Part shown: positions 41,477 through 51,200 of the stretch, piece after piece | Numbering within the stretch: the stretch's first letter is position 1 | How the letters are laid out: each line of letters begins with the position of its first letter | Assembly: GCA_947475165.1 (NCBI GenBank) | Contig: CANJLD010000010.1 | Coordinates: 1 to 64,000 of the forward strand | DNA: 64,000 nt | DNA from: Bacteroidota bacterium | GTDB taxonomy: Bacteria; Bacteroidota; Bacteroidia; Chitinophagales; LD1 | Reading direction: 5' to 3' | Notes under the pieces: model-generated | Told to the model about the DNA's origin: nothing | Databases searched by the model: none | Seen by the model: the letters and a program-made list of their open reading frames with translations, nothing else | Translations under genes and position numbers: made by a program

Positions 41477-43804
41477 TTACCGCAACAAAGTAACCGTCCC
41501 TTTCCGCAACTCCTCGTGGTGGCCATCGATAAAGGTGAGTTTCATTTGCCAGGTAAACACCGAAGGGTTTTGCAGCACGCCCTTATATCTACCGTCCCAA
41601 ACAAAGTTATGGTCAAGCGATTCGAAAACCTTTTCGCCTGACCGGTTGAAGATTTGTATCAGCATATACACAATAGAATTTTTATTGCCGAACATGGTGA
41701 ACACATCGTTGTTTCCATCGTTATCGGGCGTAAAAGCAGTGGGCATAAAAACCGAGTAATCGGGAATTACCGAAACTCTTACCGTATCGCTTGCCACACA
41801 ACCGGCATCGTTCTGCACTTCAATTTGATAGAGCGTGGTAACGTTTGGCGCGGCAATAGCGGTTACGCAATCGCTGCAACTTAAGGTAGAAGAAGGGTTC
41901 CAGAATGCGGTATAGTTTCCGGCATTACCTGTAAGCAGGTATTCAATCTGAGAGCTTTCGCCAAGTTTAATGGTAACCGAAGAACTTGCCTGCACCGAAA
42001 AATCGTATACATAAGACAAAGTAAAAGCTGCACCTGCTGTGCAGTTGTTGGCATCGCTTACTGTTACATCGTAATTGCCGGGAGCTACATTCAACAGGTT
42101 AGCAGTACCTGCCCCGTTCGACCAGTTGAACTGATACGGCAAAGTGCCACCGCTAAGGTTCAGGGTAATAGTACCGTCATTACCGTTGGTTAAGCAAGTA
42201 GGGTGGGTAGAAGAAGAAACCAAGACCAGGGCAGCAGGCTCTGTAATATTGGTTGAAATGGTAGCCGTGCATCCTGCATTATCGGTTACGGTTACCGCAT
42301 AATTTCCGGGTGTCAAACTGTTCGGGTCTTCTGCTGTGACGCCTGTATTCCACAAAAAATTGTAGGGCGATTGTCCGCTGTTGGCGGTTAAATTTATTGC
42401 CCCGTCAGCATTGCCATTGCAGGCAATTTGGGTTTGGGTTAAAGCCAGTATCATAGTTGGAATAACGGTAACCGTTGCCGAAGAAGTAGCTGTGCAGTTG
42501 TTTGCATCGGTTACTGAAACAGCGTAGTTTGTAGTAGCAGCGGGCGAAGCAGTTATGCTTGCTGTATTTGCAGCATTGCTCCACACATAATTTCCTCCGC
42601 CAGATGCGGTAAGGGTAGTGCTTACCCCCGCACATATAGCCACAGCCGAAGGATTAATACCGGCCACCGGCAACGGATTAACCGTAACCGTGCTGCTGGC
42701 GGTTGCCGAGCAGGTATTGGCATCGGTTCCGGTAACGGTATATGTGCTTGTTCCTGCCGGAGTAGCTGTAATGGCACCTGTAACAGCACTATTGCTCCAA
42801 ACATAAGCACCCGCCCCGCCCGCAGTAAGCGTTACGGAACTACCCGCACAAATACTTACGGCTGAAGGGTTGATGCTAACTAAGGGCAATTGGTTTACTG
42901 TAACCCAAACCACAGCCGAATCGGTATAGCCATTGCTGGCTGTGGCAACGGCACTGTAACGCGTGGTTACCACAGGGTTTACCGTTATGGTGGCACCTGT
43001 GGCACCTGTGTTCCAGGCGTAAGTTCCCATACCGGTTACGGTTAGGGTGGTGGTTTCACCGGCACATAGCACGGTATCTCCGGTTATTTGCACCGGTGCA
43101 CAGCCATTAGCTTGTGTTCCTGCTCCGCAGGGGCACATATCGTTTATATCGGTTACTCCGTCACCATCGCCATCGGCTACTGAGCTGGCTATGCTGTTAG
43201 CTACCAGTAGTAAACCATAAGGGTTGGTGCTTCCGCCATTCGGAAAATTGTAGACCATTATATCTATGTAGTTAACGCCCGGTACCCAGGGGCCGGAGAG
43301 AGTCATGTTGAGTTGCGAGCCTGCGGAAAAGGCACCACCGCTTATGCCGGTGCTGTTGCCGTTTATAAAAACATCGGAAATAGTATTGTCTACATAACCG
43401 GTAAGATAAAGCACATAACTGCCGCTGGTGGCAACGCTGTTTCCGTTGCAATCGGCAGGTAAATTGAGGGTGAGGCGGAAATAAAGCCAGCCATCGTTGG
43501 TGTTACTGGCGCAGGGGCTTCCTCCTCCGGTTATCCAGTTGCCGTTATTAATAGGAAAAGGCAGACTGGCAGGGTCGACCCAGGAGCCGGGGGCGCAGTT
43601 ATTATTGATAAGTGCCGGTGAATAAGTTAAGCCCATAGGATTGGGCGGACTGCTGCTGTACCAGTTTGATACCGTCCAGATAGGGTCGAAAGTGCCGGGT
43701 GTGCCTTGACCGGTAGAGAGCGATGCAGGATTAGGAAATACCTGCGCGTGCGCATTTGCTGACAATAACAGGAGTATGATTAGCAGGGGTAAAAGTCTTT
43801 GCAT
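41477..43804 (-). CDS. Large type IX secretion cargo with SprB-type repeats and type B sorting domain
   Basis: A 775-residue surface or secreted protein. Signal peptide (cut near AHAQ), an N-terminal lectin-like beta region (about 25-215, DGWLYFRLTLNLPADC), a calcium-binding thrombospondin-3 piece DGDGDGVTDINDMCPC, three Ig/PKD-like repeats (ICAGSSVTLTAGG, ICAGVSTTLTASGG), two SprB repeats (CNGNADGAINLT, SPYNFLWNTG, GNYAVTVTDNAGC) and a C-terminal gliding-motility-associated sorting domain (MPTAFTPDNDGNNDVF, QIFNRSGEKVFES, FTWQMKLTF). Cargo of this class needs a PorP/SprF partner, and one is encoded at 13198. Likely an adhesin. Start at ATG 43804; the extra 31 codons upstream are not leader-like. 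Confidence 0.93.
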   Translation of the reverse strand: MQRLLPLLIILLLLSANAHAQVFPNPASLSTGQGTPGTFDPIWTVSNWYSSSPPNPMGLTYSPALINNNCAPGSWVDPASLPFPINNGNWITGGGSPCASNTNDGWLYFRLTLNLPADCNGNSVATSGSYVLYLTGYVDNTISDVFINGNSTGISGGAFSAGSQLNMTLSGPWVPGVNYIDIMVYNFPNGGSTNPYGLLLVANSIASSVADGDGDGVTDINDMCPCGAGTQANGCAPVQITGDTVLCAGETTTLTVTGMGTYAWNTGATGATITVNPVVTTRYSAVATASNGYTDSAVVWVTVNQLPLVSINPSAVSICAGSSVTLTAGGAGAYVWSNSAVTGAITATPAGTSTYTVTGTDANTCSATASSTVTVNPLPVAGINPSAVAICAGVSTTLTASGGGNYVWSNAANTASITASPAATTNYAVSVTDANNCTATSSATVTVIPTMILALTQTQIACNGNADGAINLTANSGQSPYNFLWNTGVTAEDPNSLTPGNYAVTVTDNAGCTATISTNITEPAALVLVSSSTHPTCLTNGNDGTITLNLSGGTLPYQFNWSNGAGTANLLNVAPGNYDVTVSDANNCTAGAAFTLSYVYDFSVQASSSVTIKLGESSQIEYLLTGNAGNYTAFWNPSSTLSCSDCVTAIAAPNVTTLYQIEVQNDAGCVASDTVRVSVIPDYSVFMPTAFTPDNDGNNDVFTMFGNKNSIVYMLIQIFNRSGEKVFESLDHNFVWDGRYKGVLQNPSVFTWQMKLTFIDGHHEELRKGTVTLLR

Positions 43805-43915
43805 ATTCAGTGGCTCAAATACAGATATAATTTTAGTGCAGTGCGTTGTTTGCAGGGCGAAAGATAGTAATTCACCTAGGTTATAGATATCCAACAATTA
43901 AAAAGCTGTATTCAT

Positions 43916-43946
43916 TTGCAAAACTGCCTCTGCCCATATACATTCG
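43916..43946 (+). promoter_or_regulatory. Promoter of ndk
   Basis: TTTG at 43916-43919 and TACATTCG at 43939-43946 with 19 bases between, an ideal Bacteroidota -33/-7 arrangement. It leaves a leader of about 55 bases before ATG 44005. Confidence 0.65.
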
Positions 43947-44004
43947 CCCGCGATTTCAAAAAATTATTCTCTAATCAATCAATTTAAATAAAAAACCAAT
44001 TAAA

Positions 44005-44424
44005 ATGGCAGGACGTATTACACTTACAATGCTTAAGCCGGATGCAGTAGCTGACGGACACACCGGAAAAATTATTGACCAGATTATTCAATCGGGTTTC
44101 AAAATTCAGGCAATGAAACTTACCCGTCTTTCGACAGAAAAGGCTGAGGAGTTTTACGCTATACATAAAGAGCGTTCTTTCTTCCGCGAGCTGATTGATT
44201 TTATGACTGAGGGACCGATAGTAGCTGCTATTCTTGAAAAAGATAATGCGGTAGAGGATTTCCGTAAACTGATTGGTGCTACTGACCCTAAGAAGGCAGA
44301 AGAAGGAACTATCCGCAGATTATATGCACAAGGTATTGAGCGCAACGCCATGCACGGCAGCGATAGCGATGCTAATGCGGAGATAGAAGCTAAGTTCCAT
44401 TTCAGCGGTTTAGAAAGATTCTAA
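44005..44424 (+). CDS. ndk: Nucleoside diphosphate kinase
   Basis: A 139-residue, full-length enzyme that transfers the gamma phosphate from ATP to nucleoside diphosphates. The phospho-acceptor is His117 in [10 protein letters not shown]; other family blocks are [30 protein letters not shown] and GTIRRLYAQ. Cytoplasmic. It has its own promoter and ends before a perfect 23-bp hairpin, so it is probably a single-gene transcript. Confidence 0.98.
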   Translation: MAGRITLTMLKPDAVADGHTGKIIDQIIQSGFKIQAMKLTRLSTEKAEEFYAIHKERSFFRELIDFMTEGPIVAAILEKDNAVEDFRKLIGATDPKKAEEGTIRRLYAQGIERNAMHGSDSDANAEIEAKFHFSGLERF

Positions 44425-44451
44425 GAGTATCCTTATATAATATAGAACATT

Positions 44452-44502
44452 AGAAGGGATAATTAAATGAACGATGACTTCGTTCATTTAATTATCCCTT
44501 CT
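44452..44502. terminator. Perfect 23-bp hairpin after ndk
   Basis: Bases 44452-44474 (starting AGAAGGGATAATTAA) are the exact reverse complement of 44480-44502 (ending TTATCCCTTCT), with the loop TGACT. There is no T-run, but the stem is very strong and lies 27 bases after the ndk stop codon. It may be a terminator or a small palindromic mobile repeat. Confidence 0.75.
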
Positions 44503-44729
44503 GCATTTCCCTTCTCCACTAAGTGAAGAAGGTATCGAGCAAAGCGAGACGGATGAGGCAATACACTAACTGCTACTTGTAATTTCCCTTTTCACATCCC
44601 TCATTACACAACCTGAATATTGTAAGTGTGCTAAAAATATTTTGCGAAAGTGAAACCTTTTAATCCTTGCATCGGTATACACCCACAAGGAAATAAATTT
44701 TAGAACCGAAATTCTTAAAAACAAAAAAC
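44503..44729. other. Gene-free leader region
   Basis: The gap from 44425 to 44729 holds the hairpin above and then sequence without an open frame or a clear promoter match. It probably contains the promoter and leader of the SprB-repeat protein; the AT-rich run ending at the ATG has no strong Shine-Dalgarno sequence. Confidence 0.4.
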
Positions 44730-45572
44730 ATGAAAAACTTATTACTCATAGCAATGGCATTTGTTGCTTTCAATGTAAATGCGCAAAATGTTACAGTAAA
44801 AGCAATAGTGGAAAGCCCGCTTTGCCACGGTGCAGCAACAGGAAGTATTGACCTTTTAATAGATGGCGGACAATCTCCGTTTACTTATCTATGGAGTAAT
44901 GGAGAAACTACTCCGTCTATCTCCAGTTTAATTGCCGATACTTATGTGGTGACTGTAACCGACAATAACGGTTTAGTAACTACTTCTTCTATCAAAATTT
45001 CAGAACCTGACCAACTTACGGCTACAGGTTTTGTGCTTAACTGCAGCCAACCGGGTTCAAGCGATGGTGGTATCAACCTTACTATTAGAGGTGGAACACA
45101 CGATTACTTTTTTGCCTGGGATAACGGTGCTACTTCACAAAATATCAGCGGTCTTGTTGCAGCAGATTACACCGTAGTTGTTACCGATGGTTTCGGTTGC
45201 CAAGTATCTTTAACTAAACGTGTTGATGAGCCAACTCCAATGCACATTAGCGGTAACTACAACAGTTTGAGTGATAATAATTCAACTAACTCGAACAACA
45301 ATGGTGGTATGTTAGCACCAAACGGAACTGCCGGTGCAGGTAACATGAATATCAGCATGTATCCGAATCCTACTTCTAACTTCTTAAGCATTAAATCGCT
45401 TGGTGCTGCCGAAGTAACTGTAATCAACAGCAACGGACAAGTTGTTGCGGCACAAAAAACAAATACTGAAAACACAAAGGTAGATGTATCGAACCTTCCG
45501 AACGGAAACTATGTAGTGCAGGTTAAAACGGCTACAGAGACTGTAAATAAAAACATAGCCATAGTAAAATAA
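44730..45572 (+). CDS. Secreted SprB-repeat protein with type A sorting domain
   Basis: A 280-residue type IX cargo. Signal peptide (MKNLLLIAMAFVAF, cut near VNAQ), two SprB repeats of about 75 residues (first: CHGAATGSIDLLIDGGQSP, TYLWSNGETTPSI, TYVVTVTDNNG; second: SDGGINLTIRGG, FFAWDNGATSQNISG, VVVTDGFGC), an Asn/Ser-rich linker at about 178-200, and a type A C-terminal sorting domain (MYPNPTSNFLSIK, VINSNGQVV, NYVVQVKTA, NKNIAIVK). SprB repeats are known from the gliding adhesin SprB. A strong terminator follows. Confidence 0.93.
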   Translation: MKNLLLIAMAFVAFNVNAQNVTVKAIVESPLCHGAATGSIDLLIDGGQSPFTYLWSNGETTPSISSLIADTYVVTVTDNNGLVTTSSIKISEPDQLTATGFVLNCSQPGSSDGGINLTIRGGTHDYFFAWDNGATSQNISGLVAADYTVVVTDGFGCQVSLTKRVDEPTPMHISGNYNSLSDNNSTNSNNNGGMLAPNGTAGAGNMNISMYPNPTSNFLSIKSLGAAEVTVINSNGQVVAAQKTNTENTKVDVSNLPNGNYVVQVKTATETVNKNIAIVK

Positions 45573-45593
45573 TATTCCAACTCTCTCATTTTT

Positions 45594-45621
45594 AAAAAGC
45601 ATCCCCGTAAGGATGCTTTTT
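45594..45621 (+). terminator. Intrinsic terminator after the SprB-repeat gene
   Basis: AAAAAGCATCC at 45594-45604 pairs with GGATGCTTTTT at 45611-45621 (11 bp, six-base loop CCGTAA), continuing into a T-run. Confidence 0.93.
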
Positions 45622-45673
45622 TTTGTTTTATCCCTTTCAACCCGTATAAAGATTCCCTTACTCAGGTAATAAT

Positions 45674-46918
45674 TTAGCCTATAATGGTCCGCGCCACCGG
45701 ATTATCGCCAAAAGAATAGGGTAGCATGGCCAGCGATGAAACCGGTTTGGTAATAATCAGGTTTGCCTTTTTGCCAAGGGTAATAGAACCCAGTTCCTCT
45801 TCCACATTCATAGCATAAGCACCGTTCAGGGTAGAAGCGTTTATTACTTCTTCAGGTGTCATGCTCATGTTTATGCAGGCAAGCGAATTAACCAGATTCA
45901 TATTTCCGGATGGTGCCGAGCCGGGATTAAAGTCTGTAGCCAATGCCAGCGGCAAACCGGCATCAATAATTTTACGGGCTGGTGTATAAGGTATTTTCAA
46001 AAACAAAGAACAACCGGGCAAGGCCACCGGCATGGTCATGTTGTTGGTCGGGAGACCAACAACGGTTTTAAGGGCAACAATATCTTCGTCAGAAATATGT
46101 TCCAGATGGTCAACGCTTAATGCATTGTGCTTTACACTTACGCCAACACCCCCAAGAATATTGAATTGGTTTACATGCACCTTGGGTTGCAAACCATGCT
46201 TCACTCCTGCTTCAAGAATTCTGTCTGTTTCCGCTGCGCTGAAATAATTTTCTTCGCAGAATACATCAATAAAATCGGCAAGTCCTTCATCGGCAATTAT
46301 AGGAAGCAATTCCTCGAGAAGAATTTTTAAATAGCCTTCATGGTTTGTTTTGAATTGCGCAGGATAAGCATGTGCGCCCAAAAAGGTTGCTTTAATAGTT
46401 AATGAAGATTTCTCTTTCAGCTTTCGAATGACCCGAAGCATTTTCAATTCTCCCTCGTAACTCAATCCATAGCCGCTCTTAATTTCAACAGCACCGGTGC
46501 CATTGCTTCTCATTCCTTCTAACCGCTGCCAGGCTGATTCAAATAATTCCTCTTCACTTGTTTCGGCTAACCGCTTGGCGGAATTTAAAATGCCGCCACC
46601 ACGCGCTGCAATTTCTTCATAACTCAGCCCGTTTATTTTATCTACAAATTCGCTCTCCCGCGAACCGGCATAAACAATGTGCGTGTGCGAATCGCACCAG
46701 GCAGGCAAAACAAATTTACCGGTGGCATCTATTACTTCATCTGCTCTTTCAGGAGCGTCATCATTCCTGCCGAAATTTTTTATCACCCCGTTTTCAATCA
46801 GCAGAAAAGCATTTTCGATAGAATGAAGAGTTTTCATCTCCGCTCCTCTCACCAAACAGACACCCGTTTCACGAATTCCTGCCAACGATTTTATCTTCCT
46901 GATTAAAACTGACTTCAT
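45674..46918 (-). CDS. hutI: Imidazolonepropionase
   Basis: A 414-residue amidohydrolase that opens 4-imidazolone-5-propionate to formiminoglutamate in histidine breakdown. Metal ligands His78 and His80 in CDSHTHIVYAG, then GSRESEF, ARGGGILNSAKR, EIKSGYGLS, FLGAHAYP, DVFCEENYFS, HVNQF and ATDFNPGSAPSGN, all diagnostic. No other hut genes are in the window, so the pathway is scattered. The end of the gene lies 101 bases from the convergent SprB-repeat gene, beyond its terminator. Confidence 0.97.
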   Translation of the reverse strand: MKSVLIRKIKSLAGIRETGVCLVRGAEMKTLHSIENAFLLIENGVIKNFGRNDDAPERADEVIDATGKFVLPAWCDSHTHIVYAGSRESEFVDKINGLSYEEIAARGGGILNSAKRLAETSEEELFESAWQRLEGMRSNGTGAVEIKSGYGLSYEGELKMLRVIRKLKEKSSLTIKATFLGAHAYPAQFKTNHEGYLKILLEELLPIIADEGLADFIDVFCEENYFSAAETDRILEAGVKHGLQPKVHVNQFNILGGVGVSVKHNALSVDHLEHISDEDIVALKTVVGLPTNNMTMPVALPGCSLFLKIPYTPARKIIDAGLPLALATDFNPGSAPSGNMNLVNSLACINMSMTPEEVINASTLNGAYAMNVEEELGSITLGKKANLIITKPVSSLAMLPYSFGDNPVARTIIG

Positions 46919-46976
46919 GTAACAAGGTTAAACATTTTTGTATTTCAATTTGTAATTCGCACCTTGCATTTCAATT

Positions 46977-48059
46977 ATGGCAGGAAACAGTTTTGGAGAA
47001 ATTTTTCGTATAACCACTTTTGGCGAAAGCCACGGTAAAGCCATTGGTGTGGTGATTGACGGATGTCCTGCAGGTTTAGAATTGGATTTGAATTTTATTC
47101 AACAGGAACTTGACAAGCGTAAACCCGGTCAATCTGCCATTACCACTCAACGTAAAGAGAGCGACACTTTCGAAATTCTTTCAGGAGTATTTGAAGGCAA
47201 AACACTTGGTTCTCCAATTGCCATTACCATTAAAAACGAAGACCAGAAACCGGAAGACTATACGCACTTAAAAGAAGCCTTTCGGCCCTCTCATGCCGAT
47301 TTTACTTATGAAACTAAATACGGCATCCGCGATTATCGCGGTGGAGGAAGAGCTAGTGCTAGAGAAACTGCTGCACGCGTAATTGCCGGTGCCATAGCTA
47401 AGCAATTATTGAAGAAAGAAGGGATTGAAATCACTGCCTATGTTTCTTCGGTAGGAAAAATTCAATTGCAAAAGAATTATCAGCAACTCGATTTATCTAA
47501 GACAGATTCTAACATGGTTCGCTGCCCCGATGAAGAAACAGCAAACGCAATGATTGAACTTATTCAGGAAACAAAAACCAAAGGCGATACAGTTGGTGGA
47601 ATCGTTACCTGCGTTATTCAACACACACCGGTTGGCTTGGGCGAACCGGTATTCGATAAACTTCATGCAGATTTAGCAAAGGCAATGCTCTCTATTAACG
47701 CAGTCCACGGTTTTGAATACGGAAGTGGTTTTGCCGGAGCAAAGATGAATGGTTCGGAACACAACGATGTATTCGAAAAGAATTCAAAAGGAGAAATTGT
47801 AACCCAAACGAATAACTCAGGTGGGATACAAGGCGGCATTTCAAACGGAATGGATATCTATTTCAATGTGGCGTTTAAACCGGTGGCAACTATTATGCAA
47901 ACGCAAACCACAGTTGACAAAGAAGGAAACGAAACCGAAATAAAAGGCAAAGGTCGCCACGACCCTTGTGTAGTGCCGCGTGCTGTTCCTATTGTAGAGG
48001 CTATGGCAGCACTCGTTTTAGCCGACCATCTTTTACGCGCGAAGGTTTCTAAGATTTAG
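46977..48059 (+). CDS. aroC: Chorismate synthase
   Basis: A 360-residue enzyme that makes chorismate from 5-enolpyruvylshikimate 3-phosphate using reduced FMN, the last shared step of aromatic amino acid synthesis. Signatures: [64 protein letters not shown] and [18 protein letters not shown] (parts). Full length. Its stop overlaps the end of the convergent membrane protein gene by 11 bases. Confidence 0.98.
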   Translation: MAGNSFGEIFRITTFGESHGKAIGVVIDGCPAGLELDLNFIQQELDKRKPGQSAITTQRKESDTFEILSGVFEGKTLGSPIAITIKNEDQKPEDYTHLKEAFRPSHADFTYETKYGIRDYRGGGRASARETAARVIAGAIAKQLLKKEGIEITAYVSSVGKIQLQKNYQQLDLSKTDSNMVRCPDEETANAMIELIQETKTKGDTVGGIVTCVIQHTPVGLGEPVFDKLHADLAKAMLSINAVHGFEYGSGFAGAKMNGSEHNDVFEKNSKGEIVTQTNNSGGIQGGISNGMDIYFNVAFKPVATIMQTQTTVDKEGNETEIKGKGRHDPCVVPRAVPIVEAMAALVLADHLLRAKVSKI

Positions 48060-48882
48060 ATTTTTGAAGCAAGCCTGCAATCTTGTCCCAATTCAATAAG
48101 GTAAGATTCAATATCAGCAACTCGGCTGACACTATACTCATTACAAAATAGTTTGCTGCACAAAAAACAATAGCCAGCACAAAAAGAAGGGTGTCAAATT
48201 TCTTAGTAAAGAATCCAATTAAGAAACTCAACTGAACAAGCACATTTACTATTAATACCCAATGAGAAACTTGTGGATTAGCAATTAAGTATTGAACGAT
48301 GTGCGCCTGAAAACTATCGGGCTGCTGCAATTGCAAATCAAGTTGTTGCGCTTTAAGAATGTTAGAAAGCTGGTCAGCATAAAAGACTGAGCCTCTTAAA
48401 ATTTTCCAAAGCGCAGCCGAAGCAAAAATGTAAAGCCAGTAATAACGAACTGCTTCCCACAATAGATTAAAGCGCGTTTCGTTCTTAGTCCAAAATGGAA
48501 TCGTGATGAGAATAACACCAACTAATCCATGATAGTGATGACCGGTTACAAGATTGTAAGTAAAAAAATAAATCAATAACAGAATGGAGAAAGCAATAGC
48601 AAACACTCTCTTTCTAGTTATCAAAAACAAAACAGGAAGCAGGAACAATAGCAAGTCAGATGCTAGTGACAGAAAATGATTGTCAGTAATAAACTGAGCA
48701 AGGTGTGAGGAAAGAAAAACACGATACCAGATTTCCTTTTCTTCAAAAGCATAAACCGGGTGCATCATTCCCGAAAACAAAGCATGACTAATGAAGCGAT
48801 AAAAGAGAATAATCAACGCTGCACCAAAAACAAAAAATGCTTTTAGTCTATACCGGTTTGCAAAATTTTCAGAGTTCGTCAT
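48049..48882 (-). CDS. Polytopic membrane protein, distantly HTTM/DoxX-like
   Basis: A 277-residue protein with about seven to eight membrane helices (for example [50 protein letters not shown]). Conserved-looking polar spots GHHYHG and [10 protein letters not shown] lie next to helices, and the end reads [13 protein letters not shown]. The arrangement is reminiscent of HTTM (vitamin K carboxylase-like) or DoxX membrane proteins, but I cannot assign it. It is the last gene of a three-gene run with the 146-residue protein (14-base overlap) and the LuxE-like protein. Confidence 0.8.
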   Translation of the reverse strand: MTNSENFANRYRLKAFFVFGAALIILFYRFISHALFSGMMHPVYAFEEKEIWYRVFLSSHLAQFITDNHFLSLASDLLLFLLPVLFLITRKRVFAIAFSILLLIYFFTYNLVTGHHYHGLVGVILITIPFWTKNETRFNLLWEAVRYYWLYIFASAALWKILRGSVFYADQLSNILKAQQLDLQLQQPDSFQAHIVQYLIANPQVSHWVLIVNVLVQLSFLIGFFTKKFDTLLFVLAIVFCAANYFVMSIVSAELLILNLTLLNWDKIAGLLQKSKS

Positions 48883-49309
48883 GCGGATAGATCAGTTCTC
48901 TTTTTCTAACAAGCGGCTGCCCTTCCTGAGTATACAGGCATGTAAGCTTGTAAATCTCCATTGGTTTGTTTCCGGATGTGTAACGTTTAAGCCAATTGGT
49001 AAACCCTGTATTTGATAAAGGATTATTTACAGCAACTGTATTGCTCAAAGAAGTTGCAATCAGTTCATGCTGCGCATCATTCATATTTCTGTAAACTATT
49101 TCTTCTCCATCCACAACTATGGAATACGCCAGATACTCTTCCTGTGTCTCTTCTTTCAACGAATACATTCCAAACAGAAGAAACGGAAATTCTTCATGGC
49201 TCTTTAAAGCAAACCAAAGTGTTCCGAAAAGAAAAACCACTGCTATCCCAAACAGCAGTTTGAATTCTCTATACAGCCGAAACAAAAAAGCATTCTCAAG
49301 TGTTTTCAT
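48869..49309 (-). CDS. Single-pass membrane protein of unknown function
   Basis: A 146-residue protein: a membrane helix at about 16-34, preceded by a basic N-terminus (FRLYREFK), then a 110-residue outer domain (FPFLLFGMYSLKEETQEEYL, IVVDGEEIVYRNMND; in part). No family recognised. It overlaps the following polytopic protein gene by 14 bases and follows the LuxE-like gene by 16 bases. The tight packing suggests the two membrane proteins form a complex. Confidence 0.75.
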   Translation of the reverse strand: MKTLENAFLFRLYREFKLLFGIAVVFLFGTLWFALKSHEEFPFLLFGMYSLKEETQEEYLAYSIVVDGEEIVYRNMNDAQHELIATSLSNTVAVNNPLSNTGFTNWLKRYTSGNKPMEIYKLTCLYTQEGQPLVRKRELIYPHDEL

Positions 49310-49325
49310 TTCCGAATTTCAGAAT

Positions 49326-50306
49326 TTACAATGCCATCAAATTACATCCGCGAATCTCTGCATTATCCATTCTGCCGAGTATCTCAAAACTTCCATTTGC
49401 ATTTACTCTCCCCAAATCACCTGTGGCAACAAACGAACACGAATAAAGATTAGCTAAGTCTACCACATTTACATTACCGGCTGTATTCGCTTTTTGCAGC
49501 ACAAGAGGGTCATACATATCACGCACAAATATTTTCATCCACGGTGGAGTATTAAAAACTCCGTTCCCTTTTGAATAGGACTGCGAAAGCAATTCTGTCA
49601 TTCCATACTCCGAATGAATTTGCCTTACATCAAACGCAGTGCGCAATTGTATATGAACTTCTTCACGTGTAAGCTCTTCACGCTTTCCTTTCATGCCACC
49701 TGTTTCCATTACAATCAAATCGGGAAAATCAATTTTGTATTTATCGGAAAAATCAAGAAGGGCAAAAGTAACCCCAAGCAGAATCACCTTCCGTTTGCCG
49801 TTCCTCAAAACATCTAACCAATCATAAAGTTTTTCAAAATCGTTCAGAAAGAAGCCGCTAGCATTTTGATTACTTTGTTCAATCAACTTCTTCGCCATAT
49901 GCACCAGCGAAGATTTATCCCGTTCCAGATACGAAGGCAACAAGGCGAGAATTACATACTCGCTAACATCTCCATAGAACTGCTCAAAGCACTTCTCAAA
50001 ACTTTTTTCATACAAACTCAAATCTGCCACCGGATGTTTAGAAGAAATTTGTCCTGTAGTTCCGCTGCTTTCGAAAATTTCCTGAACGGCTTTCTCGCCA
50101 GAGATAACTGAATGACTTTTAAAAAACTCAATCGGCAAAAAAGGAATATCTGCCACAGAACTTACAGTCGAAGGATTTTGTTTCAGCGAATCGCAATACA
50201 ATCTGTAAATCTCTACCTGTTCGTATTGGTATCGAAATACCTCTAAAGCAACTTCTTCAAAAGTTAAATCAGTAACGGAAAAAATTATATCAATCAACGA
50301 ATTCAA
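49326..50306 (-). CDS. LuxE-like acyl-protein synthetase
   Basis: A 326-residue member of the LuxE/PaaK-like adenylate-forming family. Blocks: IPFLPIEFFKSH, IFESSGTTGQISSKH (ATP-binding loop), ALLPSYLERDKSSLV, VMETGGMKGKREELTR, IHSEYGMTELLSQSYS and GDLGRVN. LuxE activates a fatty acid as acyl-AMP and holds it as an acyl enzyme; the substrate here is unknown and no luxC or luxD is present. The start is TTG at 50306 with no in-frame ATG nearby. First gene of the run with two membrane proteins, so acyl transfer to or across the membrane is an idea to test. Confidence 0.92.
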   Translation of the reverse strand: MNSLIDIIFSVTDLTFEEVALEVFRYQYEQVEIYRLYCDSLKQNPSTVSSVADIPFLPIEFFKSHSVISGEKAVQEIFESSGTTGQISSKHPVADLSLYEKSFEKCFEQFYGDVSEYVILALLPSYLERDKSSLVHMAKKLIEQSNQNASGFFLNDFEKLYDWLDVLRNGKRKVILLGVTFALLDFSDKYKIDFPDLIVMETGGMKGKREELTREEVHIQLRTAFDVRQIHSEYGMTELLSQSYSKGNGVFNTPPWMKIFVRDMYDPLVLQKANTAGNVNVVDLANLYSCSFVATGDLGRVNANGSFEILGRMDNAEIRGCNLMAL

Positions 50307-50369
50307 GTGGAAATATTTTGTGCGGTTAAAAATGCAATAAACAAGGCAATTTTGAGTTTATTTGGTTCA

Positions 50370-50885
50370 ATGAACTTGAAATTGTTTGTCGTCTTATTAG
50401 TTGTTGCTACGCTTTCTGCCTGTGTAAAGGCTCCCAGTTATCCTATTATTCCTGCTATTGAATTTAAATCTGTTTCTTCTTCACTAATAAAAAGTGGCTT
50501 TTCCGATACTATCACTTTTACGTTTACCGATGGCGATGGCGACATTGGTGTGACGCCATCTGCCGCAGATTCATGCGACCAGTGTAGTTTGAAACATGGC
50601 GATTCAACTTGCCTGCATCTAAATGGCTTTAATGTTTTTTTAATTGATAGTCGCGATACATGCGTTGGAATTTTTGCTTCACCGGATGTTGATTTTCCTG
50701 GGCAATACAACGCTATTTCGGGCGAAGTGATTGTAATAGCCGCTGTTGATTCTAAAAAATGTTTTGCGGTTCCCACTCCAGGTTGTCCGAAAGACACAGT
50801 TGTTTACACCATTATTCTTCGCGACAAGGCAAATCACTTCAGTAATCAAATTAAAACTACGCCAATTGTTGTAGATGGCGAATAA
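50370..50885 (+). CDS. Lipoprotein of unknown function
   Basis: A 171-residue lipoprotein: the leader ends with the lipobox LSAC (Cys18). The exported part includes TFTFTDGDGDIGVTP, an Asp/Gly loop common in Bacteroidota cell-surface beta-sandwich lipoproteins, and three to four further cysteines (SCDQCSLKHGDSTC). It ends with a strand like those of PKD domains (TVVYTIILRDKANHFS). Start set at ATG 50370 to give the lipoprotein leader; the longer frame from 50307 spoils it. It lies 15 bases before the DUF721 gene. Confidence 0.82.
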   Translation: MNLKLFVVLLVVATLSACVKAPSYPIIPAIEFKSVSSSLIKSGFSDTITFTFTDGDGDIGVTPSAADSCDQCSLKHGDSTCLHLNGFNVFLIDSRDTCVGIFASPDVDFPGQYNAISGEVIVIAAVDSKKCFAVPTPGCPKDTVVYTIILRDKANHFSNQIKTTPIVVDGE

Positions 50886-50900
50886 GAAACAATAAATGCA

Positions 50901-51188
50901 ATGCGAAAGAATGCCGTTACTTTAAAAGAAGCTCTACAGATGATGGTGCGCGAGTTTAAACTCGGTAACGGTCTGCACGAATCACAGATTCGCGAAAGTT
51001 GGAGTAAGGTGATGGGAACAATGATTGCGCGGCACACTTCCAATATTTCTTTACGCAAAGGAAAATTGTATTTAAAAATTGATTCAGCCGCTTTGAAACA
51101 TGAACTGACTTACTCAAAAGATAAAATCAAAGAAATATTCAACAAAGAGTTAGGAGGAAACGTAATAACAGATGTATTGATTTTTTAA
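50901..51188 (+). CDS. DUF721 (DciA-like) protein
   Basis: A 95-residue protein fitting DUF721: an N-terminal helix LKEALQMMVREFKLGNGL, then IRESWSKVMGTMIARHT, and a KH-like beta part (LYLKIDSAALKHELTYSKDKI; in part). DUF721 includes DciA, the ancestral loader or helper of the replicative helicase DnaB. Short Bacteroidota forms such as this lack the long tail and their role in replication is less certain. It lies 15 bases after the lipoprotein and 12 before the next gene. Confidence 0.88.
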   Translation: MRKNAVTLKEALQMMVREFKLGNGLHESQIRESWSKVMGTMIARHTSNISLRKGKLYLKIDSAALKHELTYSKDKIKEIFNKELGGNVITDVLIF

Positions 51189-51200
51189 CGAGTGGCTTTA

